The notes under the pieces are model-generated. The model was not told the DNA's origin. It saw only the letters and a program-made list of their open reading frames with translations, and searched no databases. From Streptomyces bacillaris (GTDB lineage Bacteria > Actinomycetota > Actinomycetes > Streptomycetales > Streptomycetaceae), in the NCBI RefSeq assembly GCF_003268675.1, contig NZ_CP029378.1:5704001-5768000 (forward strand): a stretch of 64,000 nucleotides of DNA. The letters are read 5' to 3'. The position numbers and the translations under genes were made by a program. Of the stretch, positions 8,680 to 15,812 are shown piece by piece (the first letter of the stretch is position 1; every line of letters starts with the position of its first letter).

Positions 8680-8882
8680 GTCCTCTCCAGGGCGGTCGTG
8701 AGCGGGCGGAGAACGCGGGCGGCCGGGAAGCCGCACCGCGTGTCGTCACCGTGGCCACCGTCGCTGTGGGCCAGGTCCTGTCGAGTGGGTGGTTCCTGCT
8801 GTCGGTCGATGCGTACTGCCGCTGCACGCAGCCATGTCTGCGTCGGTGCGGAGTCCACCTGTCCTCCCTCTGCCGTGGTCAT
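8676..8882 (-). CDS. Small ORF (68 aa) heading the DUF4096 operon
   Basis: Unrecognised 68-aa protein beginning MTTAEGGQVDSAPTQTWLRA and ending PLTTALERT, with one cysteine near residue 50. Support for it being real: GGAGAG stands 6 bases before ATG 8882, and its stop overlaps the start of the DUF4096 gene as ATGA. An internal GTG preceded by GGGAGGAC offers a second start eight codons in. It could be a leader peptide controlling translation of the operon, a small partner protein, or a substrate of the PqqD-like chaperone encoded at 10.4-10.7 kb. None of these is proven. Confidence 0.5.
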   Translation of the reverse strand: MTTAEGGQVDSAPTQTWLRAAAVRIDRQQEPPTRQDLAHSDGGHGDDTRCGFPAARVLRPLTTALERT

Positions 8883-9441
8883 CGGCTGCTCTCCGGCCCC
8901 GTCCGTGGAACGACCCTGTCGTTAAGACGGGCAGGCCGCCGGGTGAGGTTGCTTCGGGAACGGCGTGCTGCGTTCCGGCGCGGTCGGTCGGCTTCCTGAC
9001 GGTGGCCCCCTCCACCCGCGGCCGCTCGGGGTGAGCGGCCGACTCGCCTGCCGGAACATTGAATCGAACGATGTTCTTCGGTGCAGAACGCTTGCTCGAA
9101 AGCTAGGCGCGGTCCAAATGGCGTGTCAAGCAACGGCTGTTGCCGGGGGGCGTACCTGCATCTCCCTCACCGAACCCGGACGGACCGGATGCGCAGGGGC
9201 TCCTGGAATCGGCCGGGATTGGCCGGCGTGGAGCGTGGGTAGTGTCGGTCGGGGCCGCCCGGCCGGGGTCCCGATGGAACCGGTTCCGGCCGGTCCCGCG
9301 ACGGGGCGGGAGGGGGCGGGCCGGGGCGGCGGCAGCGGGGCAAGAACAGTGCGGACAGGGCGGGTCGAGCGTGACGGGGGACGTGGTGATGGGCGGTGGC
9401 GGCTTCGCCATGCCGACCGGCGGACCGGGCGGGGGAGTGGT
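8883..9441. other. 559-bp intergenic region upstream of the small-ORF operon
   Basis: No convincing gene on either strand; open frames here have poor codon bias and no good ribosome sites. It must hold the promoter of the minus-strand small-ORF operon and the 3' end of the IclR transcript. The part around 9050-9130 is less G+C-rich than the surroundings and contains an inverted repeat listed separately. Confidence 0.6.
9054..9076. promoter_or_regulatory. Inverted repeat GAACAT-N11-ATGTTC, candidate IclR site
   Basis: Half-sites GAACAT (9054-9059) and ATGTTC (9071-9076) lie about 170 bases upstream of the small ORF start. The same GAACA/TGTTC half-sites occur in the larger palindrome in front of the IclR-family gene. 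Sharing of half-sites suggests that the IclR protein also controls the small-ORF operon (inference). Confidence 0.4.
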
Positions 9442-10218
9442 TCAGAAGGAGGCGATCCGGTTGCCGAACCGGTGGGCGCCGAGTTCGCGCGAGAGGCTGC
9501 GGGCCGTCTCGCGGGTCGCGATCGAACAGCCCTGCCGGTGCCGCTCGTCCAGCAGGCGTTCGACGGGGCCGACGAGGCCGATGGCCCCCGCCGCGCACCC
9601 GGTGCGGTCGAAGACGGGGGCCGCGATGCCCGCGTCACCGAGCGTCGCCTCCTGCTTCTCCACGGCGTAGCCGACCTCTCTGGCCTGCGCCAACTGCGCT
9701 TCCAGCACCTCGGGTTCGGTCACCGAGTGGCCGGTCAGGGCGGCGGGCGGGCGGCTGAGCAGGCTGGTCCGCAGCTCCTCGGGGGAGAAGGCCACGATGG
9801 CCTTGCCCAGCGCGGTGGTGTTCCAGGGCAGCGTGGCCCCGGTCTCCAGCGGCTGCGCCACGTTCCCCGGCCGGCACACATGGTGGATCACGAGGACGTC
9901 GTCATGGACCAGCACCCCCACCCAGACCGCCTCGTCGGTCCGGGTGGCCAGCAGATTGGACCAGGTGAGGGCGCGGGTGCGCAGCTCGTGCGTGTCCAGG
10001 TAGGCGTTGCCGAAGGTCACCAGGGCGGGCCCCAGCCGGTATTTGCCCGACTCCTGGTCCTGCACCACCAGGCCGTCCGACTCCAGGGTGCGGAGCAGGC
10101 CGTGCATGGCCGATTTCGACACCCCGACCCGGTCGGCGAGTTCGGTGACTCCCAGCCGGGGGGAGGCCCCCGTCAGCTCCTTGATGATGCGTACGGCGCG
10201 CTTGACCGACTCGACCAC
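9442..10218 (-). CDS. IclR-family transcriptional regulator
   Basis: A 258-aa regulator with an N-terminal winged helix-turn-helix (LGVTELADRVGVSKSAMHGL, roughly residues 20-45) and a C-terminal IclR effector domain (TALGKAIVAF, AAPVFDRTGCAAGAIGL). GTG 10218 is the start, with AGGGG about 8 bases upstream. It lies between the small-ORF operon and the PqqD-like gene, all on the minus strand. A dense palindrome immediately upstream indicates autoregulation. Effector unknown. Confidence 0.9.
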   Translation of the reverse strand: MVESVKRAVRIIKELTGASPRLGVTELADRVGVSKSAMHGLLRTLESDGLVVQDQESGKYRLGPALVTFGNAYLDTHELRTRALTWSNLLATRTDEAVWVGVLVHDDVLVIHHVCRPGNVAQPLETGATLPWNTTALGKAIVAFSPEELRTSLLSRPPAALTGHSVTEPEVLEAQLAQAREVGYAVEKQEATLGDAGIAAPVFDRTGCAAGAIGLVGPVERLLDERHRQGCSIATRETARSLSRELGAHRFGNRIASF

Positions 10219-10241
10219 GGGCCCACCCCTGTTCGGTATGA

Positions 10242-10277
10242 GTGAACACTGTTCTCTTTGAGAACGTCAATGTTCAC
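10242..10277. promoter_or_regulatory. Nested palindromic operator upstream of the IclR gene
   Basis: Two nested inverted repeats: outer arms GTGAACA (10242-10248) and TGTTCAC (10271-10277), inner arms GTTCTC (10251-10256) and GAGAAC (10260-10265) around TTT. Each arm pair is a perfect match. The block lies 24 bases upstream of the GTG, where an IclR operator overlapping its own promoter is expected. Confidence 0.65.
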
Positions 10278-10393
10278 GTTCTTGTACGGCATGGCCATGG
10301 TGCCCTACCCGTACGGAACCGGGCCGCCGGGGTGGTGGCGGCACCGGCCGTGACGCGGGGGACGACAGCCTCCCGGGAGCGTCGCCCGGGTCA

Positions 10394-10410
10394 CCCCGGG
10401 CCACCCGGGG
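10394..10410 (-). terminator. Short hairpin after the PqqD-like gene
   Basis: CCCCGGG, 3-base loop, CCCGGGG, about 12 bases past the stop of the minus-strand PqqD-like gene. The surrounding 10380-10430 stretch has further overlapping self-complementary CCCGGG runs. Short stem, so a modest call. Confidence 0.45.
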
Positions 10411-10422
10411 GCTGCTTCGGGA

Positions 10423-10716
10423 TCACCCGGGGACGACCTCCACCACGCCGTGCGCGAGGAGTTGGGCGGCGAACTCGACCGTGTCGCCGGTGGCGTTCTC
10501 GGCCGGGACGCCGTACTCCTCCGCCACCACGGCCGCGATCCCGCGCAGCGTCGACGTACCGTCGATCCGCCGGACGATGGCCTGCGCCACCTCGTCCAGC
10601 TCCAACGCCTGCTCGCGCACGGCCACGTACATCCGCCCCCGGTACCGGCGCGCGCGGGCCTCCACCCGGCGCTGCAGGACGCTGGCCGGTGTCAGCTCGA
10701 TCTCGGTCTCCCCCAT
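10423..10716 (-). CDS. PqqD-family peptide chaperone (RiPP recognition element type), orphan
   Basis: A 97-aa protein matching the PqqD fold: MYVAVREQALELDEVAQAIV, then a winged-helix segment (RRIDGTSTLRGIAAVVAEEY) and an acidic helix ending LLAHGVVEVVPG. PqqD proteins bind leader peptides and present them to radical-SAM or other modifying enzymes. No radical-SAM gene or recognisable precursor lies within the window, which makes this copy an orphan here. The partner may be left of the window, or the protein may serve the small-ORF/nucleotidyltransferase operon. ATG 10716 has a G-run upstream. It is not an MftB or lasso B1 by any obvious feature. Confidence 0.75.
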   Translation of the reverse strand: MGETEIELTPASVLQRRVEARARRYRGRMYVAVREQALELDEVAQAIVRRIDGTSTLRGIAAVVAEEYGVPAENATGDTVEFAAQLLAHGVVEVVPG

Positions 10717-11042
10717 GGCCCCCCCATCGTGTGTGCTCCACCCGGTGAATCCTGATGCCCGGGATAGGAATGCAACCGGCGGCCGACCGGACCGTCAAGG
10801 TCCACCTGAGACAGTCAACCGCTCAACCAGCCCGTACGGTTCGGCTCCGCCGCAGGTGGGCCCAGGGGCGCGCGGCGGAGGGGCGGGCCGGGGGCGCCGG
10901 ACGGGCGCGGCGAGATGAGACACAGCCACCCCGACCACATGAGACACATTGCCTTCCCGGCCGCGCGCCCGAGTCCGACAGCCCCTCGGGGCGCGGGCCC
11001 CGGCCCCTCGGCTCAGGGCTTCCCGGCTCAGAGTTTCTCGGC
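10717..11042. other. 326-bp intergenic region between PqqD-like and glycosidase genes
   Basis: Contains the PqqD-like promoter region and the 3' flank of the glycosidase gene, both on the minus strand. A 10-bp direct repeat ATGAGACACA occurs at 10915-10924 and 10939-10948, and a 15-bp tandem repeat starts at 11010. A plus-strand reading frame from 10915 is repeat-derived and not credible as a gene. Confidence 0.5.
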
Positions 11043-11054
11043 TCAGGGTTTCTC
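11010..11054. repeat. 15-bp tandem repeat, 3 copies, at a gene end
   Basis: Three near-identical 15-base units at 11010-11024, 11025-11039 and 11040-11054 (consensus GGCTCAGGGTTTCTC). The third unit contains the stop codon of the glycosidase gene, so copy-number change can alter its 3' end. Confidence 0.75.
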
Positions 11055-12893
11055 GACGACGACCACGGCGTTGCTCACGCGCCGCTCGCGCAGGGGCCCG
11101 CCCCAGTCGTCCACCGGCCGGTTGTAGAGCGTGTTCCCGGCGATGAGGGTGGTGTCGCCGCCGCTGCCGAGCCCCACCGCGTCCCGGGCGCCCAGCCACT
11201 TCATCACCGCGGCCGCCTCGGGCAGCGTCGCTCCCACGCTCAGCGCGGGGTCGCGGCCGTCGATGGTGACGAGCAGCAGCTCACCGGCGGCGGTGACCCC
11301 CGCGAGCGTACGGGCGTGACGCTGCAACAGCGTGTTGTTGGCGCGGCACTTCTGCCCCGGGTCGAGGTCGGCCGGTACGCAGGAGGCCTGGGCCATCCCG
11401 TTGGCGGCCGGGTTCAGCCACACCTCACCGCCCCGCACCAGCGCCGGCGTACCGCCCGCCACCGCCGAGAGCGCCGGGGTGGTCACGGACCTGCCGTCCC
11501 GGCCCCGGACCGTGGAGCCGGGCTTGAACGCCTTGCCGATCTCGCTGTGCGCGCGGAGCCAGGCGGCGCCCTCCCCGATGCCCTGGAGGACCCGGCCGCC
11601 GGGCGGGATCGGGCCGCCCGCCGGGGTACGGAGCTGCTTGACGACCCAGTTGCCGTCCATGACCACATCGACCGTGTGCGCCAGGAACTCCGCCCGGTCC
11701 GCGTACCACTGCGCCTGCCACCCGGTGGCGGGGTCGGTCCAGCTGTCGCCCCGGCGCACCGGGGTGGGGGTGGTGGCGCCCCACTCCGGGCGGAAGACCA
11801 CGATCTCGTCGGGGTCGTGGCAGGTCGTGTTCCGCCAGGGCTGGAGCGTCCGGGCGCGGTTGGAGGCGCGGTAGTCGTTGCCGACCCCGCCGCAGCCCAG
11901 CACATGACCGGCCGGCCGGTGGATGCCGTCGACCACCCGGACCGCTCCGTCGGGTGCGGTGATCCGGGTCTCGGAGCTGATCTCGTCGACGGCGGCCCGG
12001 CCCTGGAGCCCTTCCAGCAGGAGGGCGGTCCTGCCGTTGTTCGGGGTACCGAGCAGCACGTTGTTCTGGAGGTACAGGCCCTGGGGTACGCCTTCGAAGC
12101 CGCCGAAGTCGCCGTTGTTGGGGCTGTCGATGTCGAACTCCGAGCCGTTGACCGCGACGAGCGCGCCGCTCTCCGCCGCCAGCTGCCGGACGGTCTCGGA
12201 GCCCTGGACGTCCTTCCCGTGCACGGCCTTCAGCGTGACCCGGGCCGACGGCGCGACCGTGATCACCCTGACCTGCCACGGGCCCCGGCTCGCGCCCCCG
12301 TCCTCGGCGGTGAAGAAGATCCGGCTCCTGTCGAAACCGGCGTCCGCCAGCGCCTGCCGGGCCTGGACGGCGTCCTCCCGGCGGTCGGCGGCGAACCGGC
12401 CTACCCGGACCCCGTACCCCACCACCCGGCTGTCCGTGTCGACGCTCTCCGGCACGGTGAAGACATCGACGCGGGCGGTGAATCCGGCCGCGTCCACGTC
12501 CCTCGCCAGCCGGTCGGCGTCCGCCCGCGAACCGAAGGTCTCCGTGCCCGTCTGCGGGTGGCGGACCCAGACCGACCAGGCGTCCGAGGCCTCTCCCTGC
12601 CAGTACTTCCGGTACGTGACACCCGGGGCCAGCAGGTCGGCGGGTCTGGTCTGCGTCGGTACGTCGGCGGGGCCGAGCGGCATCCGCCCCACCGGTTCCG
12701 TACCGGCCACCGCCCCGCCCGTACGCGGCAGTTGGCCCGGCGCAGCCGCCCCGAGCAGCAGCACCGAGGCGACGGCGACGGCCGCGGGCACCCGGACCCG
12801 ACGGACGAACCGGGCGGGAAAGGCGGACCGGGCGGGAAGGACAGATACGGACAGCGGTCCGGATACCAGCCCGGGCATCGGACGGTGCGGCAC
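11043..12893 (-). CDS. Secreted phosphodiester glycosidase-domain protein with SPOR-like repeats
   Basis: A 616-aa protein with a membrane segment or signal near residues 36-53 (VAVASVLLLGAAAPG). Two SPOR-like stretches follow (SRADADRLARDVDAAGF near 125; RREDAVQARQALADAGF near 175); such domains bind peptidoglycan glycans. Then comes the NAGPA-type phosphodiester glycosidase domain, with VAVNGSEFD near residue 255 and GLGSGGDTTL near the C-terminus, both typical of that family. GTG 12893 has GGAG 7 bases upstream. It probably acts on cell-wall or exopolysaccharide phosphodiesters outside the cell. The function is inferred from domain family only. Confidence 0.8.
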   Translation of the reverse strand: MPHRPMPGLVSGPLSVSVLPARSAFPARFVRRVRVPAAVAVASVLLLGAAAPGQLPRTGGAVAGTEPVGRMPLGPADVPTQTRPADLLAPGVTYRKYWQGEASDAWSVWVRHPQTGTETFGSRADADRLARDVDAAGFTARVDVFTVPESVDTDSRVVGYGVRVGRFAADRREDAVQARQALADAGFDRSRIFFTAEDGGASRGPWQVRVITVAPSARVTLKAVHGKDVQGSETVRQLAAESGALVAVNGSEFDIDSPNNGDFGGFEGVPQGLYLQNNVLLGTPNNGRTALLLEGLQGRAAVDEISSETRITAPDGAVRVVDGIHRPAGHVLGCGGVGNDYRASNRARTLQPWRNTTCHDPDEIVVFRPEWGATTPTPVRRGDSWTDPATGWQAQWYADRAEFLAHTVDVVMDGNWVVKQLRTPAGGPIPPGGRVLQGIGEGAAWLRAHSEIGKAFKPGSTVRGRDGRSVTTPALSAVAGGTPALVRGGEVWLNPAANGMAQASCVPADLDPGQKCRANNTLLQRHARTLAGVTAAGELLLVTIDGRDPALSVGATLPEAAAVMKWLGARDAVGLGSGGDTTLIAGNTLYNRPVDDWGGPLRERRVSNAVVVVEKP

Positions 12894-13008
12894 AGCGGTC
12901 TCCGTTCGGAAAGGCCCTGGCAGGGCGGTTGCCCCACCTCATCACGCCGCCCCCTCCGGGTCACCGGCACACCATGGGCCGCCCGGACCGCCGGAGGACG
13001 GCCGTGCC

Positions 13009-13014
13009 TACCAT
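13009..13014 (+). promoter_or_regulatory. Leaderless-type -10 box (TACCAT) before MFS gene
   Basis: TACCAT ends 5 bases before the GTG at 13020 and there is no ribosome-binding site, so the transcript probably begins at the start codon. Confidence 0.5.
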
Positions 13015-13019
13015 CCCCT

Positions 13020-14288
13020 GTGACCGAAACGACCGAGCAGCCCGCCCGCCGTCCCCGGATATTCGCCGACCTCACCCCGCTGCGCGCCTACCCCGACTAC
13101 CGGCGCCTCTGGTTCGGGAACACCGTGTCCTGGATCGGGCAGGGCATGACGGCCCTCGCCGTCTCGCTCCAGGTCTACGACATCACCGGCTCCGCGTTCT
13201 CCGTCGGGCTCATCGGGTTCTGCTCGCTCGTGCCGCTCGTCGTGTTCGGGCTCTACGGCGGGGCCGTCGCGGACACCGTCGACCGGCGCAAGCTCGGCCT
13301 GTTCAGCGCCGCCGGATCGTTCCTCCTGGCCCTCGTCCTGGCCCTGGCCACTTTCGCCGGGGTCGAGAACGTCGGCCTGCTGTACGCGATCGTCGCCCTC
13401 CAGGCCGTCTGCTTCGCGCTCAACGCCCCGGCCCGCTCCTCGATGATCGCCCGGCTCCTGCCGCCCGAACAGCTGCCCGCCGCCAACGCGCTCAGCTCCA
13501 TGACCACGACGACGGGCGCGCTCGTCGGCCCGATGCTGGGCGGGCTGATCGTCGGCTGGTGGGGATACCGCGCCGCGTACACCGTCGACGCCGTCACCTT
13601 CACCGCCTCCCTGTACGCGATGTGGCGGCTGCCCTCGATGCTGCCCGACCGGAAGGCGGAGGGCGAGGCCCGCAAGCGGGCCTCCGTGACGGACGGGCTG
13701 CGCTTCCTCGGCACCCGGCCCAACCTCCGGATGACCTTCTTCACCGACCTGTGCGCGATGGTGCTCGCCCACCCCCGGGCGCTCTTCCCGGTGGTCGCCG
13801 TCGTCTGGTACGGAGGTGACGCCCGGACCACCGGCATGCTCGTGGCCGCCCCGGCGCTCGGCGCGCTGCTCGGCGGGGTCTTCTCCGGCTGGCTCGGCCG
13901 CATCCGCCGCCACGGCCTCGCCGTCCTGCTCGCCGTCGGCAGCTGGGGCGCCGCCATCGCCGTCTTCGGGCTCACCCGCCACCTCTGGCTCGGGCTGCTC
14001 TTCCTGGCGCTCGCCGGGTGCGCCGACACCGTCTCCATGGTCTTCCGGAACACCATGCTCCAGGCGGCGGTCCCGGACGAGATGCGCGGCCGGCTCCAGG
14101 GCGTGTTCATCGTCGTGGTGGCGGGCGGGCCCCGGCTCGGGGACTTCCTGGCCGGTTCGGTGGCCGACCTCACCTCTCCGGCCGTGGCCGTCGTCGGGGG
14201 CGGGGCGGCCTGCGTGGTGGCGGTCGGTCTGCTGGCCCTGAAGTGGCGGGGCTTCGCCCGGTACGACGCCCGCGACCCGCAGCCGTAA
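13020..14288 (+). CDS. MFS transporter (EntS/MFS_3 type)
   Basis: A 422-aa transporter with about 12 hydrophobic segments. The early FGNTVSWIGQGMTALAVSLQ and the GGAVADTVDRRKL loop are typical of the EntS-like MFS_3 branch, whose members export siderophores and other small molecules. The frame continues upstream, but GTG 13020 gives the family-typical N-terminus and sits behind a leaderless-type TACCAT. It runs convergently towards the acyl-CoA carboxyltransferase gene, 30 bases away. Substrate unknown. Confidence 0.85.
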   Translation: MTETTEQPARRPRIFADLTPLRAYPDYRRLWFGNTVSWIGQGMTALAVSLQVYDITGSAFSVGLIGFCSLVPLVVFGLYGGAVADTVDRRKLGLFSAAGSFLLALVLALATFAGVENVGLLYAIVALQAVCFALNAPARSSMIARLLPPEQLPAANALSSMTTTTGALVGPMLGGLIVGWWGYRAAYTVDAVTFTASLYAMWRLPSMLPDRKAEGEARKRASVTDGLRFLGTRPNLRMTFFTDLCAMVLAHPRALFPVVAVVWYGGDARTTGMLVAAPALGALLGGVFSGWLGRIRRHGLAVLLAVGSWGAAIAVFGLTRHLWLGLLFLALAGCADTVSMVFRNTMLQAAVPDEMRGRLQGVFIVVVAGGPRLGDFLAGSVADLTSPAVAVVGGGAACVVAVGLLALKWRGFARYDARDPQP

Positions 14289-14318
14289 CCGCCGCCCTGC
14301 CGGACGGCGGTAGCGGCC

Positions 14319-15812
14319 CTACCGGACGATCGAGCGGGCGACCCCCAGCTCCACCAGATCCTGCGGCCGCAGCCGGAGCTGGTCGGCGGTGGCGCCCGTC
14401 TCCTCCGGCGGCCGCTTGAGGATGGCCGCCGCGAGTTCGGGCGCGATGACGGAGAAGTAACTGTCCGCCGTCACATGGGTGTTGCCCGGGGCCGCGAGGG
14501 CCAGCGCACCGCCCGAGCCGCCCTCGCCGATCACCAGCGTGGTCACCGGCACCCGGGCCGCCGCGATCGCCGCGAAGGTGTCCGCGATGGCCGCGCCCTG
14601 GCCGGCCCGTTCCGCCTCGGCGTCGTTGGCGGCGCCCGGGGTGTCGACCAGGGTGAGGACGGGGACGCCGAGCCGGTCCGCGAGCCGGATCGTCCGGGCC
14701 GCCGCCCGGTAGCCGGCCGGGCGCGTCGGGGTCCCGCACTGCGCGACGTACGCGACGGCCCGCCCGTCCGCCCGCAGCCCGAACCCGCTGAGCAGCCCCG
14801 GGTCCGTACCGCCGGACCGGTCCCCGTGGAGGGGGAGCCGTACGGCGAAGTAGTCGTCCAGATACGCCCGGGCCCGCGGCCGCCCCGCCGCCCGGGCCCG
14901 CTCCACCGCCTCCCGCCCGCTCCCCGGCAGCCCGGCGGAGGACGGGGCCTGGGCCCGGGGGAGCGGCGCGGCGGCGGGTCCGCCCACGGGACCGCCACCT
15001 TCCTCGCCCGCCCCCAGCGCCCGCAGCCACAGCCCCACCGTGCGGGGCAGCTCCGGGCCCGGGACCACCGCGTCCACCTGGCCCGCCGCCGACTGGCCCT
15101 CGGCGCCGTACGCGTACGGGTCGGCGTCCGGCGGGCGTACCCGGGAGCCGGCGAACCCGATCTGGGCGCCCGGCAGGGCCAGCACCACGTCCGCGCCCGC
15201 CCCCACGGTGGCCCAGCCGCCGCCGGTCGTGGGGTCGCGGACCACGGCGATCTGCGGGAGCCCCGCCGCCCGCAGCCGGGTGGAGGCGGCGGCCACCCGC
15301 TGGAGCTGGGTGAGCGCGACCATGCCCTCCTGCATCCGGCTGCCGCCCGTGGCGACGAGCGCGACCAGCGGCAGCCGGCGGGTGAGCGCCAGGTCGTACG
15401 CGGCCTCCAGCCGGTCACCCGTCAGCAGGCCCAACGAGCCGCCCAGGAAGCCGAATTCGAAGGCGAGCAGCACGCACTCCCGGTCGCCGACGACCCCGGT
15501 CCCGTACACGACCGACTCGTCCTCACCGGTCCGCTCCGCCGCCCGTGCGCGCGCCGCGCCGTACCCCGCCCAGCCGAGCGGGCCGTCCGGCGGGAGTGTG
15601 CGCGGCGACGGGGGCCGGTGCTCGGTGAAGCCCGCCCCGCCGGTGAGCAGGGCGATGGCCTCGCGGGCGGTGGCCCGGGGCGTCGTACCGGACGTCGTCC
15701 CAGCGGGGGCGTGACCGGACACGGAGGCGTCACCGGACACGGGGGAGCCACCAGGCAGGGAAGCGTCACCGGACAGGGGGGAACCACCGGCCATGGGGGC
15801 GTCACCGGACAT
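14319..15812 (-). CDS. Fused acyl-CoA carboxyltransferase (beta-alpha type) with repeat N-terminus
   Basis: A 497-aa protein joining both halves of an acetyl-CoA carboxylase-type carboxyltransferase. The N-terminal half has GGSRMQEGMVALTQL and GGWATVGAGADVV; the C-terminal half has VLTLVDTPGAANDAEAERAG and IGEGGSGGALALA. It would move carboxyl from biotin to an acyl-CoA to form malonyl-CoA or a homologue. Residues 1-36 are three degenerate 12-residue copies of an S-G-D-A-x-x-x-G-x-x-P unit, not part of the enzyme. ATG 15812 has AAGAGG 7 bases upstream and overlaps matB by 11 bases, so the two are coupled. No biotin carboxylase is nearby. S. coelicolor has the same pairing, from memory. Confidence 0.8.
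   Translation of the reverse strand: MSGDAPMAGGSPLSGDASLPGGSPVSGDASVSGHAPAGTTSGTTPRATAREAIALLTGGAGFTEHRPPSPRTLPPDGPLGWAGYGAARARAAERTGEDESVVYGTGVVGDRECVLLAFEFGFLGGSLGLLTGDRLEAAYDLALTRRLPLVALVATGGSRMQEGMVALTQLQRVAAASTRLRAAGLPQIAVVRDPTTGGGWATVGAGADVVLALPGAQIGFAGSRVRPPDADPYAYGAEGQSAAGQVDAVVPGPELPRTVGLWLRALGAGEEGGGPVGGPAAAPLPRAQAPSSAGLPGSGREAVERARAAGRPRARAYLDDYFAVRLPLHGDRSGGTDPGLLSGFGLRADGRAVAYVAQCGTPTRPAGYRAAARTIRLADRLGVPVLTLVDTPGAANDAEAERAGQGAAIADTFAAIAAARVPVTTLVIGEGGSGGALALAAPGNTHVTADSYFSVIAPELAAAILKRPPEETGATADQLRLRPQDLVELGVARSIVR

Noticed and set aside
8965..10245. 426-aa plus-strand frame opposite the IclR gene
   Set aside because: Shadow of the IclR codons with no domain; the IclR protein is clear on the other strand.
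10915..11127. Small plus-strand frame starting in the ATGAGACACA repeats, considered as a peptide precursor near the PqqD gene
   Set aside because: It runs antisense into the glycosidase gene and is built from tandem repeats; no ribosome site.
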